From the NCBI GenBank assembly GCA_964475985.1, contig CAYYYP010000065.1, positions 1 to 14,667 on the forward strand: 14,667 bases of DNA, read 5' to 3'. Numbering within the stretch: the stretch's first letter is position 1; each line of letters begins with the position of its first letter. Source of the DNA: CAYYYP01 sp964475985. Its GTDB lineage: Bacteria; Bdellovibrionota; UBA1018; CAYHWW01. Of this stretch, positions 1 through 6,731 are shown piece by piece. The notes under the pieces were generated by a model. The model was not told where the DNA came from. It did no database searches and saw nothing but the letters and a program-made list of their open reading frames with translations. The position numbers were made by a program, and so were the translations under genes.

Positions 1-177
1 CGCCCCAGGCTGGTAAGCCCGCGCACTACGGTGCCGGACGATGCGTATTTGCCGAGCTCCCAAACGGAAAAAATTTACCAAGGGTTGTTGGATTTTGAGT
101 ACGCTCGTATGCTAAGTGAGACGGGCTCATTTGGCATCGCCGATCAAGTCTTAAGAGAAATGCACCAAAGTAGATAA
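1..177 (+). CDS. flgJ: FlgJ-type flagellar rod-binding protein, C-terminal end (5' truncated by window)
   Basis: The reading frame is open from base 1 and ends at TAA 175-177, giving the last 58 residues. The end carries the pattern YQGLLDFEYARMLSETGSFG followed by IADQVLREM, which resembles the rod-binding domain (N-terminal domain of FlgJ): a helix with a hydrophobic 'M/L..GG.GIAD..' turn near the C-terminus. FlgJ-type proteins act in the periplasm as a scaffold or cap for rod assembly. No muramidase domain follows, so this is probably the single-domain form common outside enterobacteria. It lies 32 bp upstream of flgM, consistent with one flagellar operon. The call rests on a short fragment plus context. 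Confidence 0.6.
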   Translation, partial: RPRLVSPRTTVPDDAYLPSSQTEKIYQGLLDFEYARMLSETGSFGIADQVLREMHQSR

Positions 178-209
178 AAGATTACGATCAAGAACAGAGA
201 GAGTGAATC

Positions 210-539
210 ATGAGAATTTCTAATGAACAATCCAAGGGCATAGATGCAAAATCCACCAAAAAGGCGGAAAGTTCTGGCGTTTCATCCAAGACGCATAAAA
301 CCAAAGCCGAGAAAATTTCCCGCGAGCCCACCGTTGAAAGCACGGACAAGGTGTCGATTTCCAGCAAAGCCAAGGATGTCGCCCAGGCTAAACAAATCGC
401 CAGCAAAACTAGCGATGTGAATGAAGAAAAAGTTCAACGGCTCAAAAAGCAAGTTCAGGAAGGAACTTACAAAGTAGATCCGGAACGCATCGCGGACAAG
501 CTCGTGGACGAACATCTCACTACGATGCTCGAGCAATAA
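210..539 (+). CDS. flgM: Anti-sigma-28 factor FlgM
   Basis: A 109-residue protein. FlgM holds sigma-28 (FliA) inactive until the hook-basal body is finished and is then exported, releasing late flagellar transcription. The N-terminal 45 residues are Lys/Ser/Thr rich and look disordered, as is normal for FlgM. Residues 46-54 (DKVSISSKA) are the typical family entry motif, and residues 71-105 contain the sigma-binding helices, including VQRLKKQVQEGTYKVDPERI and ADKLVDEHL. Length is close to the usual 90-110. The start ATG follows a purine-rich AGAGAGAG at about 7 nt. It is followed after 22 bp by flgN, the usual partner order. No FliA-type promoter was recognised in the 32 bp before it. Confidence 0.92.
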   Translation: MRISNEQSKGIDAKSTKKAESSGVSSKTHKTKAEKISREPTVESTDKVSISSKAKDVAQAKQIASKTSDVNEEKVQRLKKQVQEGTYKVDPERIADKLVDEHLTTMLEQ

Positions 540-561
540 CCAGTTTTAAAAAGGTGATCTC

Positions 562-1047
562 ATGGACGGGTCATGCCATTTGCTGCTAAAAATCTTGCGG
601 GAAACTATCGAAGCCCACCGTGTCTTGCATCTCTTGATGCATGAAGAGCACCACTACATGATGAACCTCAACCGAGAACTTCTGGCGGAGGTCATCGGGG
701 CTAAACAAAATGTGTTGCTGCAAATCGTTGACCTGGACCAAAAACGTATCGGCCTTTCCTTTTGTAACGCTTCCCTTTCCGAGATCATTGAGGGCCTCGA
801 ACAGTCAGGCCAAATTCCCCTCGCCCGAGAGCTTGAAACCGAAAAAGAAAATCTCAAACAGGTTCTGACCCAAATTCGGGACCAGAATGAATCCAATCGG
901 GTTTTGGCCAACGCATCTTTAGAGCGCATTGAAGAAATGAAACGCAATATCATAGGCGCAAGACAACCTTCGGCGGGGTACACCTCCACCGGATCTCGCG
1001 GAGCACTGCGGAACGATGGCGGGCAATTGATTCGGGAGAAAGCGTAA
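562..1047 (+). CDS. flgN: FlgN-family flagellar export chaperone
   Basis: A 161-residue, almost entirely helical protein. FlgN family members bind the C-termini of FlgK and FlgL in the cytoplasm and deliver them to the flagellar type III export gate. What is visible: a long N-terminal helix (residues 1-50, with LLKILRETIEAHRVLHLL), an internal QNVLLQIVDLDQKRIGL segment around residues 50-66, and a heptad-patterned C-terminal helix (residues 88-130) followed by a Gly/Ser-rich loose tail. The size fits FlgN (about 140-160). Identification relies partly on position, between flgM and flgK with only 2 bp before flgK. The ATG has AAGGTG about 6 nt upstream. Confidence 0.82.
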   Translation: MDGSCHLLLKILRETIEAHRVLHLLMHEEHHYMMNLNRELLAEVIGAKQNVLLQIVDLDQKRIGLSFCNASLSEIIEGLEQSGQIPLARELETEKENLKQVLTQIRDQNESNRVLANASLERIEEMKRNIIGARQPSAGYTSTGSRGALRNDGGQLIREKA

Positions 1048-1049
1048 AT

Positions 1050-2477
1050 ATGTCTTCCGTCAATATGCTGAATACCGGAAGATCGGCGCTCATTGCCAAT
1101 AAGGCGGCGCTTACCACCACTGGCCATAACATCGCCAATATCAATACCGAAGGTTTCTCACGTCAGCGGGTTGAACAGACTTCACAAGAGGCGCACCCAT
1201 CATTTGGGCAAGCAATTTTCGGTACCGGCGTTAAGGTGAAACAAGTCACTCGCATTAACGATGAATACCTCACCCGCCAAATTTCCAAGGAACAAAAAAA
1301 CCTCGGCTCCTATGAGGAAAAGGATTTTGCCCTAAGCCAAACTGAAGCGATCTTTAATGAAATGAACAACGAAGGCTTAAATCGCCTTATGTCCAATTTC
1401 TTCAACGAGTTTCGAAAGCTTGGCAACCAACCCGAGAACGAATCCCTCCGCATGACGGTTCGGGAGTCCACCGAACAACTTACCGGTGATTTTCACCGCA
1501 TCTCCGGTCAAATTTCTGAAATTCAACGTAACATCGACAATCGTATTACCAGCAATGTGAACCAGGCGAATGAACTCATCAAACGCATTGCGCACTTAAA
1601 TGGCGAAATCAGCCGCATGGAAATTTCGGGCGGCCAGGCTGGGGATCTTCGGGATAAACGTGATCTCGCGGTAAAAGAGCTTTCCACCATCATGGATATC
1701 GCTTCGGCGACCAACGAAAAGGGCGAACTTACCTTAAGCCTCACTGGAGTTGGCTCCTTGGTTTCAGGCCAGCAGTTCAATGAACTTGCTACGGAAACTA
1801 CACCAGCCGATCCCGACCGCGGGAAACCGGAAGGCGCCGTGGAAATTTTAATCAAAGGTTTGTTGCCCCCCCGCATCACTCACCGCTTGGAAGATAAGGG
1901 TAAACTTGGCGGATTAGTCCACGCACGGGATCAAGTCTTGGGAACCGCCACAAAACGAATGAATGAATTGGCCTTCACTTTCGCGACGAAGGTCAATGAG
2001 GTGCACCGCCAGGGTTACGGCATTGACGGCGGCACGGGCCGCGACTTTTTTGAACCTATGGATTCCATGGACAATGCTGCGCAAAAAATTCGTGTAAGTG
2101 ACGCCATTAAGACTAACGTTTTTTCCATCGCCGCTGCCGTCGATCCCGACAGCCCGGGCGACAATCGTTTGGTACAACGCTTGGCATCCCTGCAATATGA
2201 CCGTCTCATGAGCAACGGCCGAGCTACTTTTGATGACCATTACAATGCCACCGTTGCCGACGTAGCTACAGTGCAGCAAAAAAACAAACAACTTTTCGCT
2301 CACCAAAAGAGCGTTTCTGGTCAATTAGAAAAATTTAGAGAGTCCATCTCGGGCGTAAGCCTTGATGAAGAAACCTCAAACTTGATTCAATTCCAACATG
2401 CGTTCGACGCCGCCGCCCGCGTCATTAAAATCGCCGATGAGATTATGGAAACCGTTTTGAACTTGAGGCGAATGTAA
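1050..2477 (+). CDS. flgK: Flagellar hook-associated protein 1, FlgK (HAP1)
   Basis: A 475-residue protein. FlgK is the first of the two junction proteins between hook and filament and is exported through the flagellar type III system. The N-terminal D0 helix carries the rod/hook/HAP signature around GHNIANINTEGFSRQR (residues about 26-41), and the C-terminus carries NLIQFQHAFDAAARVI and a final amphipathic helix ending IMETVLNLRRM, both of which pack in the D0 coiled-coil. The central region (residues about 200-390) is the variable surface domain. It is shorter than the enterobacterial protein (about 547), so the surface domains are probably reduced. The start lies 2 bp after the flgN stop with GGGAGAAAG as ribosome binding site, suggesting translational coupling. 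Confidence 0.96.
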   Translation: MSSVNMLNTGRSALIANKAALTTTGHNIANINTEGFSRQRVEQTSQEAHPSFGQAIFGTGVKVKQVTRINDEYLTRQISKEQKNLGSYEEKDFALSQTEAIFNEMNNEGLNRLMSNFFNEFRKLGNQPENESLRMTVRESTEQLTGDFHRISGQISEIQRNIDNRITSNVNQANELIKRIAHLNGEISRMEISGGQAGDLRDKRDLAVKELSTIMDIASATNEKGELTLSLTGVGSLVSGQQFNELATETTPADPDRGKPEGAVEILIKGLLPPRITHRLEDKGKLGGLVHARDQVLGTATKRMNELAFTFATKVNEVHRQGYGIDGGTGRDFFEPMDSMDNAAQKIRVSDAIKTNVFSIAAAVDPDSPGDNRLVQRLASLQYDRLMSNGRATFDDHYNATVADVATVQQKNKQLFAHQKSVSGQLEKFRESISGVSLDEETSNLIQFQHAFDAAARVIKIADEIMETVLNLRRM

Positions 2478-2500
2478 TTTAGCGATGGAGAGGCTTAACT

Positions 2501-3529
2501 GTGCGAGTCACCGATAATACATCAAGAAACGCCGTAAATGATGCCGTCGGTCGTACGCGCGCGAAAATCGAAGACCTCCAGCTCAAAAATGCTACTTTAA
2601 AGCGCATCAACGCGCCTAGCGATGATCCCGTGGGCAATTCCAAAGTCATGGATATTCGCACGCAATCCACGGTGAATGTACAACTTCAAGCCAACGCCAA
2701 TTCCGCAAAGGACCGTCTGTCCCACACCGAAAACGCCGTCCAAGAAATGACGGAAATGCTCATGCGGGTCAAAGAGATTGTATTGAACCAGTCCAGCGGC
2801 CCGAGCGCCACGGAAGATTCCCGTTACGGCGTGGCGCAGGAAGTCACGCAGATTTACCGTCAGCTGGTCGCCGTGGCGAATCGTCGAGTTGGTGAACATT
2901 TTTTATTTGGGGGTTTTAAAACCCTCACTCCCCCCTACACTTCCGATGGCAAATACCAGGGCGACATGGGCGAAATGCCCGTAGAGATTCAGAAGGGCGT
3001 CATGGTCACCATGAATGTGCCCGGACCCCAAGTATTTCAGGTAAAAAAATATGACCCTCGCGTGCTCCAAGAAATGGAACTTGCCCAGGACCAAGCCGAA
3101 GACCGTTCACCCGCGTCCTTACGTTTGCAAAACCAGGCTGACGACAAGGAAAAAGCACCGGGTGAGCTTGCGGCCGCAAAGGCTCCCCGAGATGTTGTAG
3201 ATTTATTCAAGACCATCGAATCCCTTCGGGTTGGCCTGCTCACCAACGATACCGAAACCATTCGTGGCACCATCGACGCCGTGGATTCGCTCCTTCAAAA
3301 TTCCATTACGACAAGGTCCCGCCTCGGCGCACGCATCATGGGAATCGATTCCGCCATGTCTTCGGCCGATCGCATGAACGTGCAAAATGCTGCCATCTCA
3401 TCAAGTTTGGAAGACGCCGATTATGCCGAAATTTGGGCCAGCTTAGCCAAGGAGGAAAGTGTTATGCGAGCATCGCTCCAAGCCGCGCAGAAGTTAATTC
3501 AGCCGACGCTGCTTGATTTTCTAAGATAA
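2501..3529 (+). CDS. flgL: Flagellar hook-associated protein 3, FlgL (HAP3)
   Basis: A 342-residue flagellin-fold protein, the second hook-filament junction protein. The N-terminal helix has the family pattern, with RINAPSDDPVGNSKVMDIRT around residues 35-54 (flagellin-like 'sDDP' turn). The middle has FLFGGFKTLTPPY (residues about 134-146), typical of FlgL. The C-terminal helix ends with DADYAEIWASLAKEESVMRA and a short hydrophobic tail. The start is GTG, chosen because it follows GGAGAGG at about 8 nt and begins directly at the family start (RVTDNTSRN). Residues about 185-230 form a charged, Gln/Ala/Lys-rich stretch not typical of the enterobacterial protein. It lies 23 bp after flgK. Confidence 0.95.
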   Translation: MRVTDNTSRNAVNDAVGRTRAKIEDLQLKNATLKRINAPSDDPVGNSKVMDIRTQSTVNVQLQANANSAKDRLSHTENAVQEMTEMLMRVKEIVLNQSSGPSATEDSRYGVAQEVTQIYRQLVAVANRRVGEHFLFGGFKTLTPPYTSDGKYQGDMGEMPVEIQKGVMVTMNVPGPQVFQVKKYDPRVLQEMELAQDQAEDRSPASLRLQNQADDKEKAPGELAAAKAPRDVVDLFKTIESLRVGLLTNDTETIRGTIDAVDSLLQNSITTRSRLGARIMGIDSAMSSADRMNVQNAAISSSLEDADYAEIWASLAKEESVMRASLQAAQKLIQPTLLDFLR

Positions 3530-3548
3530 ATTGAAGTTGAAGTAATGG

Positions 3549-3577
3549 TTGATCTTGAGGTTGTGAAGCAGTAAATC
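3549..3577 (+). promoter_or_regulatory. Weak sigma-70-like promoter candidate before csrA
   Basis: TTGATC at 3549-3554 and TAAATC at 3572-3577 are separated by 17 bp in the 76-bp gap between flgL and csrA. The -35 matches consensus at four of six positions and the -10 at only three. It would give csrA-fliW a transcript separate from the flgM-flgL message. The gap is the longest in the flagellar operon, which is the main reason to suspect one. Treat as a guess. Confidence 0.18.
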
Positions 3578-3636
3578 TCTCCGAAGTAGTTATCAGGAGT
3601 GATACATGTTAGTTTTAACAAGGAAGATCGGAGAGA
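3576..3636 (+). promoter_or_regulatory. csrA translation-initiation structure: nested hairpins around the ribosome binding site
   Basis: The Shine-Dalgarno GGAG (3596-3599), 6 nt before the csrA ATG, is the exact loop of a perfect palindrome, TATCA-GGAG-TGATA (3591-3604). Opening the closing A-U pair gives a hexaloop AGGAGU. Around it lies a perfect 9-bp inverted repeat: TCTCTCCGA (3576-3584) and TCGGAGAGA (3628-3636, inside the csrA coding sequence). GGA presented in a short hairpin loop overlapping the ribosome binding site is the known recognition pattern of CsrA/RsmA, so autorepression of csrA is the simplest reading. The palindromes are seen directly; the regulation is inferred. Confidence 0.5.
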
Positions 3637-3833
3637 GCATTGCCATCGACGACCACATCAAGATTGTTGTGGTGCAAATCAAAGGCAAGCAAGTGAGACT
3701 TGGAATTAAGGCCCCTTCAGATACAAAAATTCATCGAGAAGAAGTTTATGCCGCAATCCAAGATCAGAACAAAGAAGCCGCTTCTACAACCCCTTCAGGA
3801 TTGGACATATCTAAAGCCATAAAGGGAGAATAA
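3606..3833 (+). CDS. csrA: Carbon storage regulator CsrA (RsmA)
   Basis: A 75-residue RNA-binding protein that blocks or stabilises target mRNAs by binding GGA motifs as a homodimer. The sequence begins MLVLTRKIGESIAI and continues with the canonical VRLGIKAPSDTKIHREEVY. The RNA-contacting residues Leu4 and Arg44 are both present. It is longer than the 61-residue enterobacterial form: residues about 57-75 make a C-terminal extension (ASTTPSGLDISKAIKGE), similar in length to Bacillus CsrA, whose C-terminal part is contacted by FliW. The neighbouring fliW, starting 2 bp after the csrA stop, supports a FliW-CsrA partner switch controlling flagellin synthesis. No flagellin gene, the expected target, is in the window. 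Confidence 0.96.
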   Translation: MLVLTRKIGESIAIDDHIKIVVVQIKGKQVRLGIKAPSDTKIHREEVYAAIQDQNKEAASTTPSGLDISKAIKGE

Positions 3834-3835
3834 TC

Positions 3836-4534
3836 GTGGCAAATGCATCGGATGCAGAAAAATCTAAGGACACAGGAGTGTCTCGCAGTCAGTCTGAGCA
3901 AACCCTCAAACCGGGAACTCTTCGTTTAAATTCCGCGAGGTTTGGTTGGTTGCAAGTCGGGGTTTCAGACATCATCACCCTACCCGAAGGTCTTTTTGGG
4001 TTTGAGCATTTAAGGCAATTCTGCATCGTGGATCCAGGCGATGACACCCTGCTTTTATGGCTTCATGCCCTCGAAGATCCCCGCATTTCATTTCCCATTC
4101 TGGAGCCTAAGATTTTTAAGGCAGAATACTGCGTGAAGTTATCTCCCCAGGAAAGTCGCGCGCTGCAGTTTGATGATCCTCATACGAGAAACAATACCCT
4201 ACCTACTTCCTCCAACGAAAATGCCGTGGTTTTTACAATCCTCACTATTCCAAATAACGTTGCGGAAATGACGGCGAACTTAAAGGCTCCCCTGGTATTT
4301 CACTTAAAAAAGCGCGTGGGCAGGCAGGTAGTTTTGCAAGAACAGGAATATTCCGTAAGGCATCCCATGTTCAAAGAATTCCGTATGCACTTAATGACCT
4401 TGGAAAATAAGAATGCCGCATCTTCTACCGGAAATGTTGCGCCGCAGGGTCCTCAAGTCTTAGCCCTCGAGCAGGATTTTAAATCTGCCTTGGCTTCGAC
4501 GGCCATTCAAGTCACTCCGACTCAGCAGAACTAG
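3836..4534 (+). CDS. fliW: Flagellar assembly factor FliW (CsrA antagonist), with N- and C-terminal extensions
   Basis: A 232-residue protein. FliW binds flagellin and, when free, binds CsrA and relieves repression of flagellin translation. The conserved core is residues about 30-178: it includes TLPEGLFGFEHLRQFCIVD, then LLWLHALEDPRISFPIL, and the closing NLKAPLVFHLKKRVGRQVVL followed by YSVRHPM. Typical FliW proteins are about 130-160 residues. Here about 30 extra polar residues precede the core and about 50 follow it, the latter Asn/Ala/Gln-rich and probably flexible. The start is GTG, 2 bp after csrA, with GGGAG about 9 nt upstream. An internal start nearer the core is possible but no ATG/GTG with a better ribosome binding site stood out. 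Confidence 0.93.
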   Translation: MANASDAEKSKDTGVSRSQSEQTLKPGTLRLNSARFGWLQVGVSDIITLPEGLFGFEHLRQFCIVDPGDDTLLLWLHALEDPRISFPILEPKIFKAEYCVKLSPQESRALQFDDPHTRNNTLPTSSNENAVVFTILTIPNNVAEMTANLKAPLVFHLKKRVGRQVVLQEQEYSVRHPMFKEFRMHLMTLENKNAASSTGNVAPQGPQVLALEQDFKSALASTAIQVTPTQQN

Positions 4535-4536
4535 AA

Positions 4537-4549
4537 CACCATTATGGTG
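4537..4549. terminator. Small hairpin between convergent genes, weak terminator candidate
   Basis: CACCA-TTA-TGGTG forms a perfect 5-bp stem with a 3-nt loop. It fills most of the 16-bp gap between the fliW stop and the stop of the opposing TPR gene. The location suits a bidirectional terminator, but neither strand has a proper T-run after it, so efficiency would be low. Confidence 0.25.
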
Positions 4550-4550
4550 C

Positions 4551-5273
4551 TTAAATCGTAGTCTCCGTGGCCTGCTTCACCATGCGCAGGTATTCCTGAA
4601 TCTCTGGGTTAAGTGGATCCAACGCTTGGGCCCGCTCCCATTCTTGTTGTGCATCGATGATGTTGCCCAAAGAATAATGCATTAACCCTAAATGGATTCG
4701 ACCGGCCACGAAGTCCGGTGCTTCATGGCAGAGTTGCTCAAGCTCTTGAATGGCCCTGCTCGTAAAACCCTTTTTTGCGTAGGCCTTGGCTACCTTAATG
4801 CGATAGTCGTAATTTTGCGGTTCAAGGGTCAGCGCTTTTAAATAATCCTCAAGCGCTTCATCGTAGCGGTGGAATTTAAAATACAGATCTCCCATTTCAA
4901 TATGCTTTAGGGCAAATTTCCGATCTAAATCAAAGTCCGACCCCACCCGCTTTTGCACCAAAGATTGGTTCGCAATATCGTACACGCGCTTGGCTTCATC
5001 GTAACGCCCAATGTCGTTGTAGATGATGCTCAAGGAAATTGCCGAATCAGTGAATTTTGGGTCCATGGAAAGCACTCGCCGAAAACAAGCGATGCTGCTC
5101 GGCACATCGCTATCTAAGTAGAATGCCATTCCCTTAAGATGCAGCGCCGTTTTTTTATCGTGCTCCGAAGCGTCGTCATGTTTGAGGTAAACATCGCAAG
5201 TACGGTGAAGCTCATCAAAATGCCGGGTGCGGATCCAATCCTGAAGCTGTTCTGCATTGAGTTGTGGAAGCAC
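4551..5273 (-). CDS. Soluble tetratricopeptide repeat protein
   Basis: A 240-residue protein made almost wholly of TPR helical hairpins, at about residues 43-73, 76-105, 123-155, 157-190 and 191-222. TPR hallmarks are visible, such as GDLYFKFHRYDEALEDYLKA with LEPQN, and LGLMHYSLGNIIDAQQEWERA with LDPLN. No signal peptide or membrane segment is seen, so a cytoplasmic protein-interaction scaffold is likely; the partner is unknown. The start is GTG. Its ribosome binding site (AGGAG) lies in the last codons of the upstream bamD-like gene, whose stop is 3 bp before this start, so translation is probably coupled. Function not recognised beyond the fold. Confidence 0.85.
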   Translation of the reverse strand: MLPQLNAEQLQDWIRTRHFDELHRTCDVYLKHDDASEHDKKTALHLKGMAFYLDSDVPSSIACFRRVLSMDPKFTDSAISLSIIYNDIGRYDEAKRVYDIANQSLVQKRVGSDFDLDRKFALKHIEMGDLYFKFHRYDEALEDYLKALTLEPQNYDYRIKVAKAYAKKGFTSRAIQELEQLCHEAPDFVAGRIHLGLMHYSLGNIIDAQQEWERAQALDPLNPEIQEYLRMVKQATETTI

Positions 5274-5276
5274 TAG

Positions 5277-6011
5277 TTAAAGCTCCTGAATTTTTTTTGA
5301 ATATTTACCGTTGGGAAACCTGGATTCGTACAAACTGCTGGCGTGTTTGAGTTCATCACGGCGCCCCAGTTTCGCTAAGCATTGACTGTAACGCCACATC
5401 GCGTGCTCTTCTGATTTGGAATTGGCGTAATTCTTAAATAATTTTTCGTATCGGGTAGCGGCGCTTTCGTAATTATCCCGTTTGAAATAAAAATCGGCGA
5501 CATACCTTTCCTTCTGGGAAAGCTGTTCCGTAGCTTCTGACGAATGTTCTTTCGCCGTAGGCAAATGGCTCGAATTTGCGAAAAGTTTCTCAAGTTCCGT
5601 ATAACTCTCAATGGCCTTAGACGCCGGCGTCAAATCACGATCTTCGGAAGATGGCATTTGATTGTAGTAACTCTCCCCGATTTGGAACAAAACGTAGTCG
5701 GCTTTTTCGTGTTTAGGGTGCAGATCACGAAACACTTCATAGGAGGCGGCAGCTTCCGCGTAGGATTCTTCGTAATAAAGCACATCGGCGATTCTTAATG
5801 CCGCTGAGGTCGATAGCTTGCTGTAGGGAAATCTATTTTTGACGATGCGAAGCTTCTCCAACGCCTGCAAATAACGCTTATCTGAAATATCTTCTTCCGC
5901 TTCTTTGTAAATGCTTTCGGGATTGTTTTCATCGACGGAACTAGAGGAACAGCCGAACTGTAAGAGCGGAACTAAAATCAAAAAATTAAAAACCAAAAAA
6001 AGGCTTTTCAT
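5277..6011 (-). CDS. bamD: BamD-like outer-membrane assembly lipoprotein (TPR)
   Basis: A 244-residue protein, the usual BamD size. BamD is the essential lipoprotein of the BAM complex that inserts beta-barrel proteins into the outer membrane. Residues 1-20 are a hydrophobic lipoprotein signal ending LLQFGC, with lipidation expected on Cys21. The -3 and -2 lipobox positions (Gln, Phe) are unusual, and only one Lys precedes the hydrophobic core. Residue +2 is Ser, compatible with outer-membrane sorting. TPR-like repeats follow: residues about 32-66 (SIYKEAEEDISDKRYLQALE, then FPYSK), 70-105, 107-150 and 165-240, with FPYSKLSTSAAL and FPNGKYSKKI as BamD-type repeat ends. Other outer-membrane TPR lipoproteins of the YbgF/BamD type remain possible. 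It is the middle gene of a three-gene - strand cluster. Confidence 0.75.
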   Translation of the reverse strand: MKSLFLVFNFLILVPLLQFGCSSSSVDENNPESIYKEAEEDISDKRYLQALEKLRIVKNRFPYSKLSTSAALRIADVLYYEESYAEAAASYEVFRDLHPKHEKADYVLFQIGESYYNQMPSSEDRDLTPASKAIESYTELEKLFANSSHLPTAKEHSSEATEQLSQKERYVADFYFKRDNYESAATRYEKLFKNYANSKSEEHAMWRYSQCLAKLGRRDELKHASSLYESRFPNGKYSKKIQEL

Positions 6012-6029
6012 AAAATTACCCTTAGCCGG

Positions 6030-6662
6030 TTATGAAGATTCTTCCAAGAACGCATCTTCATTGGCGATCCATCCGAGTAGCGTTTGTCCAAGGGTAGGTG
6101 CCACTTCAACCTGAGTCCAACCGCTTCTTTTTTCACCCGTAGGATTCACGGGCATTCCGGCCGGCAATTGAGAAATTTCGGCAAACGATTTATCCGGCCC
6201 GCTGCGTAAGGATGCCATGGGCTTTGCCACCCTGCCTTCCGGAGCTCTCGCGGCGGCGAGAAGGACGCCTAAACCGACAATCGCTAGGACTATCGAAATT
6301 CCGTACCCAGCTAAATGTCCCCACCTTCTTACTTTTTGCTTCACGAAATTTTGGACTAGAAGTCCTCCGGAAAGAAGAAGCGCCCCTAGTAGAATCAGTA
6401 ACAAAGGAGTGCCCAAAAATTTTGCTACCGGCATGAGGGATCCACCCCAAAAGGAGTGATCTTCAATGCCCATCGAGGCAGCCTTAGCCTTAGTTAAACT
6501 GTGATATTGCCTTAACTTCGGGTGCTGTACACCCAGTCGTTCCGCATGCTCAAACTGGGCGAGTGCCAGGCCCCATTGACCACCTTGCGCCGCAGCAACA
6601 CCTGCATTAAAAATCTGCGTGCCAGTTTGTTCGGTCGTTTGCGCATTTGTTTGCTCACTCAT
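6030..6662 (-). CDS. Membrane protein with TPR-like N-terminus, two TM helices and SH3-like domain (BatE-like architecture)
   Basis: A 210-residue protein. Residues about 15-60 look like one TPR hairpin (IFNAGVAAAQGGQWGLALAQ and FEHAERLGVQHPK). Residues about 82-103 and 117-139 are strongly hydrophobic transmembrane helices separated by a basic loop (KQKVRRW). Residues about 147-205 look like a bacterial SH3 domain, with ASLRSGPDKS near its start and GWIANEDAF at its end. With both helices spanning, the TPR and SH3 parts lie on the same side of the membrane. This order matches BatE proteins of aerotolerance operons, but no batA-D genes are present here, so no function is asserted. It is the first gene of the - strand cluster with bamD, 18 bp upstream of it. 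The ribosome binding site is weak. Confidence 0.75.
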   Translation of the reverse strand: MSEQTNAQTTEQTGTQIFNAGVAAAQGGQWGLALAQFEHAERLGVQHPKLRQYHSLTKAKAASMGIEDHSFWGGSLMPVAKFLGTPLLLILLGALLLSGGLLVQNFVKQKVRRWGHLAGYGISIVLAIVGLGVLLAAARAPEGRVAKPMASLRSGPDKSFAEISQLPAGMPVNPTGEKRSGWTQVEVAPTLGQTLLGWIANEDAFLEESS

Positions 6663-6731
6663 CGCTTTTTAGCCTAGGGAAAAGGGGGCTTTCTTGCAAC
6701 ATTTATACTGCCTATGTTAGCCTTTCGCTGC
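6663..6731. promoter_or_regulatory. Divergent promoter region between the envelope and AST-like operons
   Basis: This 69-bp gap must hold the promoters of both operons. On the + strand, TATACT at 6704-6709 is a good -10 element, but no convincing -35 lies 16-18 bp before it. If used, transcription would begin near 6716, making the ATG at 6714 untranslatable and leaving a leader of only about 15 nt before the ATG at 6732. On the - strand, TTGCAA (complement of 6693-6698) has a 17-bp spacer to a poor -10 (TAGGCT). Neither start has a clear Shine-Dalgarno. Confidence 0.35.

Noticed and set aside
654..1127. 157-residue - strand open frame over flgN and the flgK start
   Set aside because: Lies wholly opposite two well-supported flagellar genes, is Arg/Ser-rich as antisense frames usually are, and shows no family motif or ribosome binding site.
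3816..3840. GCCA/TGGC pairing around the fliW ribosome binding site as a second CsrA hairpin
   Set aside because: Only four to five pairs enclosing about 15 nt; such pairings arise by chance and the GGGAG loop context is not the tight CsrA type.
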